A stretch of 64,000 bases of DNA from Thaumasiovibrio occultus (GCA_019703815.1 AP023052.1:124001-188000); one strand, 5' to 3'; counted from the stretch's first letter, positions 40,357 through 49,592 are shown. Notes: generated by a model from the sequence alone, not told the origin. Translations and numbers: made by a program.

Positions 40357-41898
40357 TTATTTCAGATTGAACAGAGCCTTACCAGTCATCTCCGCAGGGA
40401 TTTCCATCTCTGTGAGAGACAGCATAGTTGGGGCGATATCAGACAGACTACCGGTCGCAACAGGTGCTAGGTCTTTGCTACCTACGTACAACAGTGGCAC
40501 TGGTAGGTTGGTGTGTGCAGTGTGGATGCCACCCGTTTCTGGGTTCACCATCATTTCCGCGTTACCGTGGTCGGCAGTGACAAGAAGCTGGCCGTCAACA
40601 GAGCGGATTGCTTCAACGACACGACCGATACACGCATCAACCGCTTCACACGCTTGAACTGCAGCATCGTACACGCCCGTGTGGCCAACCATGTCGCCAT
40701 TCGGGTAGTTACAGATGATGTAGTCGTACTCGCCACCAGTGATCGCAGCAACCAGCTTGTCAGTTAGCTCTTCAGAGCTCATTTCTGGTTGTAGATCGTA
40801 AGTCGCGACTTTTGGTGAGTTCACAAGAGAGCGAACTTCGCCATCGAACTCGTCTTCTACACCGCCGTTGAAGAAGAAAGTCACGTGTGCGTATTTCTCG
40901 GTTTCAGAGATACGTAGCTGCTTCTTACCGTGCTTAGATAGCCACTCACCTAGGGTGTTTTCTAGTGACGCTGGTGGGTAAGCGATGCTCAGTGGGATAT
41001 CGGCTGCATACTCAGTTAGCATCACGAAATCAGCCAGTTGTGGGAATACTTTACGCTCGAAACCAGCAAAGTCAGGGACGAAAGTACGCGTGATTTGGCG
41101 GGCACGGTCAGCACGGTAGTTCATGAAGATCACAGCGTCGCCGTCTTCCATTGCCGCTACTGGTTGGCCTTCTGCGCGGATCGCAGTCGCTTTAACGAAT
41201 TCATCGTTTTCGTCACGCGCGTATGCCGCTTCTAGACCTGCAACTGCAGAAGCAGCAGTGAACTCGCCTTCGCCTTGGGTTAGCAAGTCGTATGCGACTT
41301 CAACGCGATCCCAGTTGTTGTCACGGTCCATAGAGTAGTAACGACCGACTAGAGACGCGATGCGACCTTTACCTAGCTTGGCAAATAGTGCGTCGAAACG
41401 CTCTAGCGATTCTTGTGCGCTACGTGGTGGTGTGTCACGACCGTCTAGGAAGCAGTGCAGGTAGATTTTCTCTGCGCCGCGTTTTGCTGCCATTTCTACG
41501 GCTGCTGCAATGTGATCTTCGTGGCTGTGTACGCCGCCTGGAGACATTAGGCCCATCAGGTGAACCGCTTTACCAGCCGCGATAGCTTTGTCCATCGCGG
41601 AAACCAGTGCTTCGTTTTCAAAGAAGTCACCGTCAGCAATAGATTTAGTAATACGAGTAAGGTCTTGGTATACCACACGGCCTGCACCGATGTTGGTGTG
41701 ACCGACTTCAGAGTTACCCATTTGACCGTCTGGAAGACCAACTTCCATGCCCGATGCATTGATCAGCATGTTCGGGTTGTTGGCCATCAGTTCATCCATA
41801 ACTGGGGTTTTAGCATTCGCAATTGCATTGCTTTGCGAGTCTTCACGGTAACCCCAACCATCCAGGATCACCAAAGCCATTGGCTTCTTCGCAGACAT
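40357..41898 (-). CDS. gpmI: 2,3-bisphosphoglycerate-independent phosphoglycerate mutase
   Basis: GpmI interconverts 3- and 2-phosphoglycerate using two manganese ions and a phosphoserine intermediate. The 513-residue protein has [17 protein letters not shown] at the N terminus, the catalytic serine in [17 protein letters not shown], and the metal ligands in [10 protein letters not shown] and [10 protein letters not shown]. The start has AGAGGACAG upstream. It heads the gpmI-envC-yibQ group. Confidence 0.98.
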   Translation of the reverse strand: MSAKKPMALVILDGWGYREDSQSNAIANAKTPVMDELMANNPNMLINASGMEVGLPDGQMGNSEVGHTNIGAGRVVYQDLTRITKSIADGDFFENEALVSAMDKAIAAGKAVHLMGLMSPGGVHSHEDHIAAAVEMAAKRGAEKIYLHCFLDGRDTPPRSAQESLERFDALFAKLGKGRIASLVGRYYSMDRDNNWDRVEVAYDLLTQGEGEFTAASAVAGLEAAYARDENDEFVKATAIRAEGQPVAAMEDGDAVIFMNYRADRARQITRTFVPDFAGFERKVFPQLADFVMLTEYAADIPLSIAYPPASLENTLGEWLSKHGKKQLRISETEKYAHVTFFFNGGVEDEFDGEVRSLVNSPKVATYDLQPEMSSEELTDKLVAAITGGEYDYIICNYPNGDMVGHTGVYDAAVQACEAVDACIGRVVEAIRSVDGQLLVTADHGNAEMMVNPETGGIHTAHTNLPVPLLYVGSKDLAPVATGSLSDIAPTMLSLTEMEIPAEMTGKALFNLK

Positions 41899-42245
41899 AA
41901 CCTGTCCTCTTTAACTAATTAAAATTTAATATCAAATGCGCTAGTCACGTAATTTTACTACATTCTGTTGGGCAAACTGTAGGCTGAGATCAAACTCTGC
42001 GGCCTGTAACTAGTAACGATTACGTAAAATATATTCATTTTGATTAAAAAGTGTAAGCCCTAAGGGGCAATTTCTGCGCATTTTCTTGGCAACCAAGATT
42101 GCATTTTTCCTTGCTGCGGTTTGCGAAACCTTACATTTTACTTAGTGAGACCCTGCGTGCTTTTACGCATCGTCGCTGTACAAGCGGTTTTGCGCGGGTA
42201 TACTCAAACGCCTGAACCCTTACCTAATTTACAGAGCAAATAGAA
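41899..42245. other. Intergenic region between divergent gpmI and yibN
   Basis: A 347-bp AT-rich gap that must contain promoters for both transcription units. A TATACT -10-like hexamer lies at 42199-42204, about 42 bp before yibN, without a good -35. No gene or RNA is recognised. Confidence 0.5.
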
Positions 42246-42695
42246 ATGCAAAACTTCTTTGAATTTGTCACTGGTAACATGATGTTGTCGCTGGTGTGGA
42301 TTGGTTTAGTGGCGGCTATCGTCATGAGTTTTATCAAAGAAAAGAACGCGGCATACAGCCAAGTTGACGCGCAAGCGGCCACCATGCTGATTAACCGTGA
42401 AGACGCTGTCGTGGCGGATATTCGTAGCCGTGACGAGTTCAATCGCAGCCGTATTGTTGATTCTATTCACATTTTGCCAAGCGATGTGCGTAAAGGTAAC
42501 TTCGGAGCGCTTGAAAAACACAAAACTGACCCAATTATCGTAGTATGCAAGACAGGCCAAACAGCACAAGAGATTGCTAACCTGTTGGCGAAAGAGGGCG
42601 GTTTCGAGCGTGTTTATGTGCTGAAAATGGGTATCACCGGCTGGTTAGAAGCCAAGATGCCATTGGTTAGCGCAAAGAAAGCGAAGAAAAAATAA
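42246..42695 (+). CDS. yibN: Rhodanese-like membrane protein YibN
   Basis: A 149-residue inner-membrane protein with one N-terminal helix (MMLSLVWIGLVAAIVMSF) and a cytoplasmic rhodanese domain. The active-site loop is CKTGQTA, with the catalytic cysteine, preceded by ADIRSRDEFNRSRIVDSIHI. Sulfurtransferase activity is likely but the physiological acceptor is unknown. It precedes secB by 66 bp, the order conserved in E. coli. Confidence 0.93.
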   Translation: MQNFFEFVTGNMMLSLVWIGLVAAIVMSFIKEKNAAYSQVDAQAATMLINREDAVVADIRSRDEFNRSRIVDSIHILPSDVRKGNFGALEKHKTDPIIVVCKTGQTAQEIANLLAKEGGFERVYVLKMGITGWLEAKMPLVSAKKAKKK

Positions 42696-42761
42696 CCCGT
42701 ATTTGTTGTGAGGGCAGGTAGCGCCTTCACGTAAAGAAATGAGTAATAAAAGGATCTGAAC

Positions 42762-43232
42762 ATGGCTGAAGCAGCTCAACCGAACCAAGAAGCGCAAAAC
42801 TTCCAAATCCAACGCATCTTCCTAAAAGACGTGTCTTTCGAAGCGCCAAACTCTCCAGCAGTTTTCCAAAAAGAGTGGAAGCCTGATGTGAAACTGGATC
42901 TAGACACGCAAAGCCGTGAACTAGGCGAAGGTGTGTTTGAAGTGGTTCTACGTCTGACTGTGACGGTGAAAAACGCGGAAGACACTGCTTTCCTATGTGA
43001 AGTTCACCAAGGTGGTATTTTCACTGTTGCAGGTATGGAAGCGCCACAACTGGCTCATTGCCTAGGTGCATTCTGCCCGAACATCCTGTTCCCATACGCA
43101 CGTGAAACCATTTCTAGCCTTGTGACTAAAGGTACGTTCCCACAATTGAACCTAGCGCCAGTGAACTTTGACGCGTTGTTCATGAACTACCTGCAAAAGC
43201 AACAAGCTGAGCAAAACAACGCTGAAGCGTAA
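42762..43232 (+). CDS. secB: Protein-export chaperone SecB
   Basis: SecB keeps preproteins unfolded and delivers them to SecA. The 156-residue tetrameric chaperone has the conserved [19 protein letters not shown], the SecA-contact [13 protein letters not shown], and the [20 protein letters not shown] segment. It forms a run with yibN upstream and gpsA 6 bp downstream. Confidence 0.98.
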   Translation: MAEAAQPNQEAQNFQIQRIFLKDVSFEAPNSPAVFQKEWKPDVKLDLDTQSRELGEGVFEVVLRLTVTVKNAEDTAFLCEVHQGGIFTVAGMEAPQLAHCLGAFCPNILFPYARETISSLVTKGTFPQLNLAPVNFDALFMNYLQKQQAEQNNAEA

Positions 43233-43238
43233 TGTGAG

Positions 43239-44261
43239 ATGACTGAAATGACGAAATCTGGCCCTATTACTATGGCTGTACTGGGAGCGGGCTCCTACGG
43301 AACAGCACTTGCAATTTCGTTGGCGCGTAATGGCGCGAACGTGGTGTTGTGGGGCCACCTACCTGAGCAGATCGCCCAGTTGGAAATCGACCGCCGTAAT
43401 GAAGAGTTTCTTCCGGGCGTTGATTTTCCTGAATCTTTGATTGTGACCAGCGATCTTGAGTTGGCGGTGCAATCGAGCCGTGATCTGTTGGTGGTGGTAC
43501 CAAGCCATGTGTTTGGTTTAGTGCTAGGTCAGGTTAAGCCTTTCTTACGTCCGGACTCTCGCCTGTGCTGGGCAACCAAAGGGCTTGAGCCTGAAACTGG
43601 CCGCTTGTTGCAAGATGTCGCGCATGAGCAGTTAGGTCACGATATTCCGCTTGCGGTTTTGTCGGGTCCAACCTTTGCGAAAGAGCTAGCCGCAGGTATG
43701 CCAACCGCGATTGCGGTGGCGTCGACCAATGACGAGTTCGTACGCGATTTGCAAGAAACCATTCACTGCAGCAAAACCTTCCGAGTTTATAGCAATAGCG
43801 ACTTTGTCGGTATGCAGCTCGGTGGTGCGGTGAAAAACGTGATTGCGATTGGTGCGGGGATGTCGGACGGCATCGGCTTTGGTGCCAACGCGCGTACGGC
43901 ATTGATCACGCGTGGTCTGGCGGAAATGTGCCGTTTAGGTGCGGCATTGGGCGCACAACCTGACACCTTTATGGGGATGGCAGGCTTGGGTGACTTGGTA
44001 CTGACCTGTACCGATAACCAATCGCGTAACCGTCGCTTTGGCCTTGGGCTAGGGCGTGGCGGCAATGTCGATGACGTGCAAGCAGAAATCGGCCAAGTGG
44101 TCGAAGGCTATCGCAACACCAAGGAAGTCTGGGTGCTATCTCAGCGTCTTGGGGTCGAAATGCCGATTGTGGATCAAATTTATCAGGTGCTCTACCAAGA
44201 TAAAGATGCCAAGCAAGCGGCGAAAGACTTGTTGGCACGCGACAAGAAAGGCGAGTCGTAA
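43239..44261 (+). CDS. gpsA: Glycerol-3-phosphate dehydrogenase [NAD(P)+]
   Basis: GpsA reduces dihydroxyacetone phosphate to sn-glycerol 3-phosphate, the backbone for phospholipids. The 340-residue protein has the Rossmann motif [34 protein letters not shown], the catalytic-lysine region [19 protein letters not shown] and [17 protein letters not shown]. The ATG at 43239 sits 6 bp after secB; a second in-frame ATG lies three codons on. A terminator follows. Confidence 0.96.
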   Translation: MTEMTKSGPITMAVLGAGSYGTALAISLARNGANVVLWGHLPEQIAQLEIDRRNEEFLPGVDFPESLIVTSDLELAVQSSRDLLVVVPSHVFGLVLGQVKPFLRPDSRLCWATKGLEPETGRLLQDVAHEQLGHDIPLAVLSGPTFAKELAAGMPTAIAVASTNDEFVRDLQETIHCSKTFRVYSNSDFVGMQLGGAVKNVIAIGAGMSDGIGFGANARTALITRGLAEMCRLGAALGAQPDTFMGMAGLGDLVLTCTDNQSRNRRFGLGLGRGGNVDDVQAEIGQVVEGYRNTKEVWVLSQRLGVEMPIVDQIYQVLYQDKDAKQAAKDLLARDKKGES

Positions 44262-44280
44262 GCTCGTCATCTCAGAGACT

Positions 44281-44306
44281 AACGCACCTTCGGGTGCGTT
44301 TTTTTT
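44281..44306 (+). terminator. Terminator after yibN-secB-gpsA
   Basis: AACGCACC (44281-44288) / GGTGCGTT (44293-44300) with a tight TTCG loop and a T run of eight. Confidence 0.92.
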
Positions 44307-44510
44307 CGGCTGCGGTTTACGCTCAGAAAATGCGTTCGACGTTAGCACCATGATAGATAAGCATGTCTTGTGGCACGCAAGGTATGGGGTGGTGAACCAA
44401 TAAGCAGGTAAAAGGGCGGAGTGGTGTGTTCGACTTTGTTTTTTTTCTGTAACGGTTTAGAGTGAGCACTAGCAAGCCGAAGTGTGATAGAGATAGCGAA
44501 AGAGGCGATT

Positions 44511-45329
44511 ATGGAATGCCATAAGAATCAGGTTTGGGAGCTGATCACTGAAGAAGCGAAAGTATTGGCCGAGCAAGAGCCGATGCTGGCGAGCTTTTAT
44601 CATGCCACCATACTGAACCACGATAACCTGCAAGGGGCGTTGAGTTTTATTCTCGCCAACAAGTTGTCTACGCCTTCGATGCCGGCGATGTCGGTGCGAG
44701 AGGTGATTGAAGGCGCCTTCCGACGCGATCCATGCATTGGCGAAGCCGCAGCTTACGATATCAAGGCGATAGTGGAGCGTGATCCGGCGGTAGAAATGTG
44801 TTCGATCCCGCTGTTGTACCTAAAAGGCTATCACGCGCTTCAAGGCTATCGCGTTGCGAACTGGCTGTGGAATGAAGGCCGTAAAGCCTTGGCGGTATAC
44901 TTACAAAACCAGATCTCAGTGGCGTGCCAAGTGGATATTCACCCAGCGGCGAAGATTGGCCAAGGGATCATGCTCGACCACGCAACGGGGATCGTGATCG
45001 GTGAAACTGCCGTCGTAGAAAACGATGTATCTATTTTGCAGAACGTCACCTTGGGTGGTACCGGTAAAGAAGGTGGCGATCGTCACCCGAAAATCCGTGA
45101 AGGGGTGATGATAGGCGCCGGCTCGAAGATTTTAGGTAACATTGAAGTCGGTACCGGCGCGAAAATTGGCTCTGGCTCGGTGGTGCTTAATCCAGTGCCG
45201 CCGCATACCACTGTGGCAGGGGTACCTGCGAAAATTGTCGGTCGTCCAGCCTCGGAAAAACCGTCAATGGATATGGATCAGCAATTTAATGGCCATGGTC
45301 ACATGTTTATTGGTGGCGATGGGATCTAG
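44511..45329 (+). CDS. cysE: Serine O-acetyltransferase
   Basis: CysE acetylates L-serine with acetyl-CoA in the first committed step of cysteine synthesis. The 272 residues comprise the helical N-terminal domain (EPMLASFYHATILNHDNL) and a left-handed beta helix of hexapeptide repeats (HPAAKIGQGIMLDHATG, GETAVVENDVSIL), with the catalytic His/Asp region LDHATGIVIGE. It ends in the tail KPSMDMDQQFNGHGHMFIGGDGI (written here in parts: KPSMDMDQ, FNGHGHMF, GGDGI). I use the ATG at 44511 with an AGAGG ribosome site; a GTG at 44484 is in frame. Confidence 0.96.
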   Translation: MECHKNQVWELITEEAKVLAEQEPMLASFYHATILNHDNLQGALSFILANKLSTPSMPAMSVREVIEGAFRRDPCIGEAAAYDIKAIVERDPAVEMCSIPLLYLKGYHALQGYRVANWLWNEGRKALAVYLQNQISVACQVDIHPAAKIGQGIMLDHATGIVIGETAVVENDVSILQNVTLGGTGKEGGDRHPKIREGVMIGAGSKILGNIEVGTGAKIGSGSVVLNPVPPHTTVAGVPAKIVGRPASEKPSMDMDQQFNGHGHMFIGGDGI

Positions 45330-45386
45330 CCACTATTGGCTTTACATTGATAAGTTCATCAGAGCGCTGTTGTGAAACTGCGCTCT

Positions 45387-45395
45387 TGTTATAAT
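45387..45395 (+). promoter_or_regulatory. Extended -10 promoter element upstream of trmL
   Basis: TGTTATAAT (TG-N-TATAAT) lies about 34 bp before the trmL start. The -35 region is weak, as is common for extended -10 promoters. Confidence 0.5.
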
Positions 45396-45428
45396 TGGGC
45401 TCTTCACTTTTTACTCGCGTAGGACAGC

Positions 45429-45887
45429 ATGTTTCACATAGCTCTATTTGAACCGCAAATTGCGCCGAACACCGGCAATATTATCCGTTTGTGCTCGAAC
45501 AACGGGTTTCATCTTCATTTGATTGAGCCGCTGGGCTTTAGCATGGAAGAGAAAGCCTTGCGTCGCGCTAGTCTGGATTACAGCGATTTAGCGCGAGTGA
45601 CTCGCCACGAAAACTACGCAGCCTTTAAAGCGGCAATGGGTGAGCGTCGTATTTTTGCCTGCACCACCAAGGGCTCAGTGAACTACGCCTCGGCGAGTTA
45701 TCAAGATGAAGATGTGCTGCTGTTTGGCTCGGAAACGGCGGGTCTGCCGGATGAGGTGCGTAATGCCGCTTTTGAGCGTATTCGCGCGCCAATGATGGAA
45801 GGCGCACGCAGCCTTAACCTGTCGAATACGGTGGCCCTGATCAGCTATGAAGCATGGCGTCAGGCGGGTTTCCCTAACGGGGTGTAA
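45429..45887 (+). CDS. trmL: tRNA (cytidine/uridine-2'-O-)-methyltransferase TrmL
   Basis: TrmL methylates the ribose of the wobble nucleotide in leucine tRNAs. The 152-residue minimal SPOUT protein has [33 protein letters not shown] and [17 protein letters not shown], which together form the trefoil knot. It follows cysE on the same strand as in E. coli and Vibrio, and has its own promoter-like element and terminator. Confidence 0.96.
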   Translation: MFHIALFEPQIAPNTGNIIRLCSNNGFHLHLIEPLGFSMEEKALRRASLDYSDLARVTRHENYAAFKAAMGERRIFACTTKGSVNYASASYQDEDVLLFGSETAGLPDEVRNAAFERIRAPMMEGARSLNLSNTVALISYEAWRQAGFPNGV

Positions 45888-45902
45888 GCGCCTGAGAAAG
45901 AG

Positions 45903-45932
45903 AAAAAGCACCGTTTTTGCGGTGCTTTTTTG
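45903..45932 (+). terminator. Terminator after trmL
   Basis: AAAAAGCACCG (45903-45913) / CGGTGCTTTTT (45920-45930) with T runs; A-rich on the 5' side, so it may also work on the minus strand. Confidence 0.85.
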
Positions 45933-45989
45933 TTTCTGAATTCTCGAATTGAACTGTGTTTACGATTTTCTGAGCCGCTGACTAACGCG

Positions 45990-46451
45990 TTATGGCAGCG
46001 AGAGCAGGATCGCGCTTTCCATCTGTTGTCTAAACAGGTTGTCTTGCAGAACGTGGCCGATCTGCGCATCCACATCTACAATGGTCGAGATCCCCAAAAT
46101 GCTGTTATCAAGGGTGTTTTGGATCACTGTGGTGAGGGATTCCGTCGCCATGGTCGGCAGCAGCTCGATTTGGTTACCGTTACCGAGCTGGGTAAGATTA
46201 ATGCCGTTGTCGTACACCATATCAATCGCCAGTTCGCCGTTGCGGATGGTCATATCCGCGATATGGGAGTTATACAGGGTCTCGCCATTGATTGACGAGC
46301 TGACGCTGATCCCAATGGAAATTAATCCCGCATCTTCCATAACAAATCCGCCGCGATAACCGGCCAATTCGCTATCGCTTATTGCATTGGGCAAATCGAG
46401 CGCGAACAGCGGCGGAGATAACAGTGCCAACAGTAAAATAAACTTAACCAT
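45990..46451 (-). CDS. Exported double-glycine protein of the Fap-like locus (second)
   Basis: A 153-residue protein, last gene of the four-gene unit. Residues 1-17 are a signal peptide (MVKFILLLALLSPPLFA). Then comes ISDSELAGYRGG (residues 24-35), a double-glycine-like motif nearly identical in pattern to one in the gene at 47145-47489 and suitable for a C39 peptidase. The rest alternates hydrophobic and polar residues, with Asn/Gln-rich patches (NLTQLGNGNQ) and SLTTVIQNTLDNSI, which resembles the C-terminal motif of its partner proteins. It is probably an exported fibre-associated or minor subunit (FapE/FapB-like). The start lies 2 bp after the peptidase stop. The role is inferred from context. 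Confidence 0.8.
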   Translation of the reverse strand: MVKFILLLALLSPPLFALDLPNAISDSELAGYRGGFVMEDAGLISIGISVSSSINGETLYNSHIADMTIRNGELAIDMVYDNGINLTQLGNGNQIELLPTMATESLTTVIQNTLDNSILGISTIVDVDAQIGHVLQDNLFRQQMESAILLSLP

Positions 46452-46453
46452 AA

Positions 46454-47143
46454 TTAGTACCCTATGGCGTCAGGTAAGGTGATGGTGAAATTGCCGATCG
46501 AATCGCGCACGACGGCTTGGCCTACCGGTGCTGCGTGGTAAACCGAATAGTCGGGATCGCGAATAAACGAGGCTTTGCCACGGTCGGCATGGTTTTTTAC
46601 CAGTAAAACGATGCCTTGGTAGAGGGTGGCGAAGGTGTCGATGGGCATTAAAATCGTGCCGCGAGAGGGATCGCCAAGGATGACCTGATCGCCGGTCATA
46701 CCTTTCACCACCACGAAATGCATATAGCCATCGAAGTTGACTAAGGTGACAGCGGGAACGCCGATCTCATTGACTTTCTCGAGCGGTAAGCGAAAACCGT
46801 CGGCATCATAGCCGCGGTGTTGGAGATAGTTCTTCATGTCGAGCAGCGAAAAGCCATCTTGTTCGATGCGTGTTTTGTCTCCGTTGGCAAACATGGTATC
46901 GAATACCACTTGCTCTAAGGTTTCATCATCGTAATGGTAAGACAGCAGTGAGGCGATGGCGGCTGACCCGCAGCTGAAATCGTATTGCTGACGGAGCACA
47001 TCACCAAACACCATCTCTTGATAACTCTTTACGGGTACATTGAAGTAACCGCGCGAAAGGGCAAGCTCTAAGGCCTGTGCTGGGCTGGGAATAAGGGCGG
47101 GGACCGTAGCCGCCGCCCAAAGGAGTAAAGCATGCTTCTTCAT
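46454..47143 (-). CDS. Exported C39-family peptidase, FapD-like
   Basis: A 229-residue stand-alone C39 peptidase, the papain-like family that cleaves after double glycine in ABC exporters and, as FapD, works in Pseudomonas Fap amyloid assembly. A signal peptide (to about residue 24, PAQA) places it in the periplasm. The catalytic residues are intact: Gln53/Cys58 in RQQYDFSCGSAA, His142 in GYMHFVVVKG and Asp158 in VILGDPSRGT. It lacks the membrane and ATPase domains of peptidase-containing exporters. It lies between two genes for small double-glycine proteins, spaced 1 and 2 bp, which makes them its likely substrates. Confidence 0.88.
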   Translation of the reverse strand: MKKHALLLWAAATVPALIPSPAQALELALSRGYFNVPVKSYQEMVFGDVLRQQYDFSCGSAAIASLLSYHYDDETLEQVVFDTMFANGDKTRIEQDGFSLLDMKNYLQHRGYDADGFRLPLEKVNEIGVPAVTLVNFDGYMHFVVVKGMTGDQVILGDPSRGTILMPIDTFATLYQGIVLLVKNHADRGKASFIRDPDYSVYHAAPVGQAVVRDSIGNFTITLPDAIGY

Positions 47144-47144
47144 G

Positions 47145-47489
47145 TCATGGCTGCAATGTCAGATGAACAACTGTGGAGTTCTGGATTAACACATTACTAC
47201 CGGTGTTTTGGATCACATTGGTAATACCCGAAGTACCGCCCAGCGCGCCGTTGGTAATGATGTTATTGCCAGAAACCGTATTCAGTGCAGTGTTACCTGC
47301 AGTGATACCCTGCATCTCCGATGAGGTTTCCACGTAATCAATGGCAATGTCGTAGACATGTTGCCCTCCCCGTGCGTCGGAGAGGGCGTTGTCTGACATC
47401 GCATTGGCGGAGTCTGGGATCACCAGATCATTGGCAAATGCAGCTGATGTCATGAGAGAGAGCAGGGCTAACGTTGCGAACAATTTCAT
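47145..47489 (-). CDS. Exported double-glycine protein of the Fap-like locus (first)
   Basis: A 114-residue protein. Residues 1-19 are a signal peptide (KLFATLALLSLMTSAAFA). The segment MSDNALSDARGG (31-42) is a double-glycine-like leader motif shared with the gene at 45990-46451. The mature part is rich in Asn, Thr and Gly, with NTVSGNNIITNGALGG and the C-terminal GITNVIQNTGSNVLIQNST, which closely matches GITTVGQNAGSGSLVQQAV at the end of the large repeat protein. This looks like a minor fibre or nucleator subunit (FapB-like) sharing an assembly motif with the main subunit. The start has GAGAGCGGT upstream and lies 27 bp after the repeat gene. Confidence 0.8.
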   Translation of the reverse strand: MKLFATLALLSLMTSAAFANDLVIPDSANAMSDNALSDARGGQHVYDIAIDYVETSSEMQGITAGNTALNTVSGNNIITNGALGGTSGITNVIQNTGSNVLIQNSTVVHLTLQP

Positions 47490-47516
47490 ACCGCTCTCCC
47501 GGTGTTGTGGCTTAAC

Positions 47517-49592
47517 TTACTCGCCACTGCCAGTGAACACAGAGGCGTTGGTGGTAACCGCTTGTTGTACCAGCGAACCACTACCCGCGTTCTGACCCAC
47601 GGTGGTGATACCGGCTGAACTGCCAAACGAGTTATCAATGGCATTGTGGTTAGCCGGTACCGCACCGCCACTACCGCCGCCATTGGTACCACGCGCTCCG
47701 TAACCGGCACCTACGCCAGAGACTGAACCGTACAAGCTCGAGTTCGCCACCACGCTTTGGGTTTCAACCGTGATGGTGTTGTTGCTGTCGGTCCACGAGT
47801 TACCGCTGTCGCTGTAATCGTTGTAGCTGTCGTTAATGCTGTTGTCAGAGTTGTCGTTATTGCTGTCGGCAACACGATTATCCGAATTGTCGTTGTAGCT
47901 ATCGTTAACACTGTTGTCCGAGTTGTCATTGTTGCTATCGGCCACACGGTTGTCTTGGTTGTAGCTATCGTTGACGCTGTTGTCGGAATTGTCGTTGTTG
48001 CTGTCAGTAATACGGTTGTCGGAATTATCGTTGTTACTGTCAGTAACGCGGTTATCCGAGTTGTCGTTGTAACTGTCAGCGATGTTGCCATCATCCCCAT
48101 CCACCGAGTAGGTGTGCGTGAGGGTGTTGTTGTCATCGCCATCGTTACTGGTGTTGCCATCGTACGAAGAGCTATAGGTGTGCGTGTTGTTGTCGTCGCC
48201 GTCATTACTGGTGTAATCATCATCACTCGAGTAATTCGACGTGTAGGTGTGGGTATTACCATCATCACCATCATCGCTGGTGTTGCCATCATACGACGAG
48301 GTATAGCTGTGACTCACACTGTTGTTGTCATCACCGTCGTTACTGGTGTAGTCGTCATCACTGCTGTAATCATCATCGCTCGAGTAGTTCGAGGTGTATG
48401 AGTGCGTGGTGGTATTACCGTCGTCACCATCATCACTGGTATTGCCATCGTAAGATGAGCTGTACGAATGGGTGGTGGTGTTGGTTAAGGTGTTGTCGTC
48501 ATTACCATCGTTACTGGTGTAGTCGTCATCACTGCTGTAATCGTCATCGCTCGAGTAGTTCGAGGTATACGTGTGCGTGTTGCCGTCATCACCATCATCA
48601 CTGGTATTGCCGTCGTTAGATGATGAATACGTGTGGGTCAGACTGTTGTTGTCGTCACCATCGTTACTGGTGTAGTCGTCATCAGAGCTTGATGAATAGG
48701 TATGGGTCAGCGTATTGCCATCGTCACCGTCATCACTGGTATTACCGTCGTTAGATGAAGAGTAAGTGTGGGTCAGACTGTTGTTATCGTCGCCATCATT
48801 ACTGGTGTAATCATCATCGCTAGAGTAATCGTCATCACTGCTATAAGTGTGGGTGAGCGTATTGCCGTCATCCCCGTCGTCGCTGGTGTTGCCATCGTTT
48901 GATGAAGAGTACGTGTGGCTCAGGCTGTTGTTGTCGTCGCCATCGTTGCTGGTGTAGTCGTCATCACTGCTGTAAGTGTGAGTTAGCGTGTTGCCGTCAT
49001 CACCATCATCGCTGGTGTTGCCGTCGTTTGATGATGAATACGTGTGGGTCAGACTGTTATTGTCGTCGCCGTCATTGGTGGTGGTGTTATCGTCGTCACT
49101 GTAGGTGTGCGTAAGCGTATTGCCGTCATCACCATCATCACTGGTGTTACCGTCGGTGGATGACGTATAGGTGTGGGTTAAAGTGTTGTCATCATTACCG
49201 TCGTTACTGCTGTAATCGTCGTCGCTACTGTAAGTGTGAGTGAGCGTATTTCCATCGTCACCGTCACTGCTGGTATTGCCATCACTTGATGATGTGTAAG
49301 TGTGGGTCAACGTGTTGTCGTCGTTGCCGTCATTGCTGGTGGTGTCGTCATCACTGCTGTAGCTGTGGGTCAGCGTGTTGCCATCATCACCATCATCACT
49401 GGTGTTGCCATCGTATGAGGATGAGTAAGTATGCGTTAGTGTATTGCCGTCATCACCATCGCTTGTTGTAACCGTGTTCCCATCATCGCCGTCATTAGAA
49501 GATGAAGGTGTACCGCCCCCGCCAGCAAAAGCGAGTGGACTAGCACAGAGCGCAGCAATCAATAAAGCCAATGCTGTTTTATTCGATTTCAT
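47517..49592 (-). CDS. Large Asp/Asn/Ser/Thr-repeat exported protein, putative Fap-like fibre subunit or adhesin
   Basis: A 691-residue protein of very low complexity. It has a signal peptide (KTALALLIAALCASPLAFA) and GGGG just after it. Region A (about residues 27-503) has 22 copies of a DGDDGN/DGDDNN/DGNDDN hexamer, alternating with THTYSSS and SSDDDYTSN spacers, with a ~43-residue double unit. Region B (about 504-598) has eight ~12-residue units of the form xDSxNDNSDNRV. The C-terminal ~90 residues contain GAGYGARGTNGGGSGG and GITTVGQNAGSGSLVQQAV. The net charge is strongly negative and cysteine is lacking beyond the signal peptide. I start at the ATG at 49592 with GGAG 8 bp upstream. It is probably a secreted fibre or adhesin whose Asp-rich repeats may bind calcium. 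Fibre formation is inferred from the locus. Confidence 0.82.
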   Translation of the reverse strand: MKSNKTALALLIAALCASPLAFAGGGGTPSSSNDGDDGNTVTTSDGDDGNTLTHTYSSSYDGNTSDDGDDGNTLTHSYSSDDDTTSNDGNDDNTLTHTYTSSSDGNTSSDGDDGNTLTHTYSSDDDYSSNDGNDDNTLTHTYTSSTDGNTSDDGDDGNTLTHTYSDDDNTTTNDGDDNNSLTHTYSSSNDGNTSDDGDDGNTLTHTYSSDDDYTSNDGDDNNSLSHTYSSSNDGNTSDDGDDGNTLTHTYSSDDDYSSDDDYTSNDGDDNNSLTHTYSSSNDGNTSDDGDDGNTLTHTYSSSSDDDYTSNDGDDNNSLTHTYSSSNDGNTSDDGDDGNTHTYTSNYSSDDDYSSDDDYTSNDGNDDNTLTNTTTHSYSSSYDGNTSDDGDDGNTTTHSYTSNYSSDDDYSSDDDYTSNDGDDNNSVSHSYTSSYDGNTSDDGDDGNTHTYTSNYSSDDDYTSNDGDDNNTHTYSSSYDGNTSNDGDDNNTLTHTYSVDGDDGNIADSYNDNSDNRVTDSNNDNSDNRITDSNNDNSDNSVNDSYNQDNRVADSNNDNSDNSVNDSYNDNSDNRVADSNNDNSDNSINDSYNDYSDSGNSWTDSNNTITVETQSVVANSSLYGSVSGVGAGYGARGTNGGGSGGAVPANHNAIDNSFGSSAGITTVGQNAGSGSLVQQAVTTNASVFTGSGE
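47800..49510 (-). repeat. Coding tandem repeats of the large exported protein
   Basis: About 1.43 kb (48080-49510) encodes the DGDDGN-type repeats with a ~129-bp double period, and about 0.28 kb (47800-48080) encodes the 12-residue NDNSDN repeats with a ~36-bp period. Long open frames on the opposite strand and in other frames here (for example 47757-48401) are side effects of the repeat and not genes. Such tracts can change copy number by slippage or recombination. Confidence 0.88.

Noticed and set aside
46454-47143. Bacteriocin or peptide ABC exporter
   Set aside because: The C39 domain stands alone with a Sec signal peptide. No membrane or ATPase domain and no immunity gene is nearby.
47757-48401. 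Long Val/Ile-rich open frame on the plus strand inside the repeat gene (and further ones at 48398-49471)
   Set aside because: These arise because the Asp/Asn/Ser repeats lack stop codons in several frames. They have no ribosome site and biased composition. The minus-strand frame has a signal peptide, a ribosome site and an operon context.
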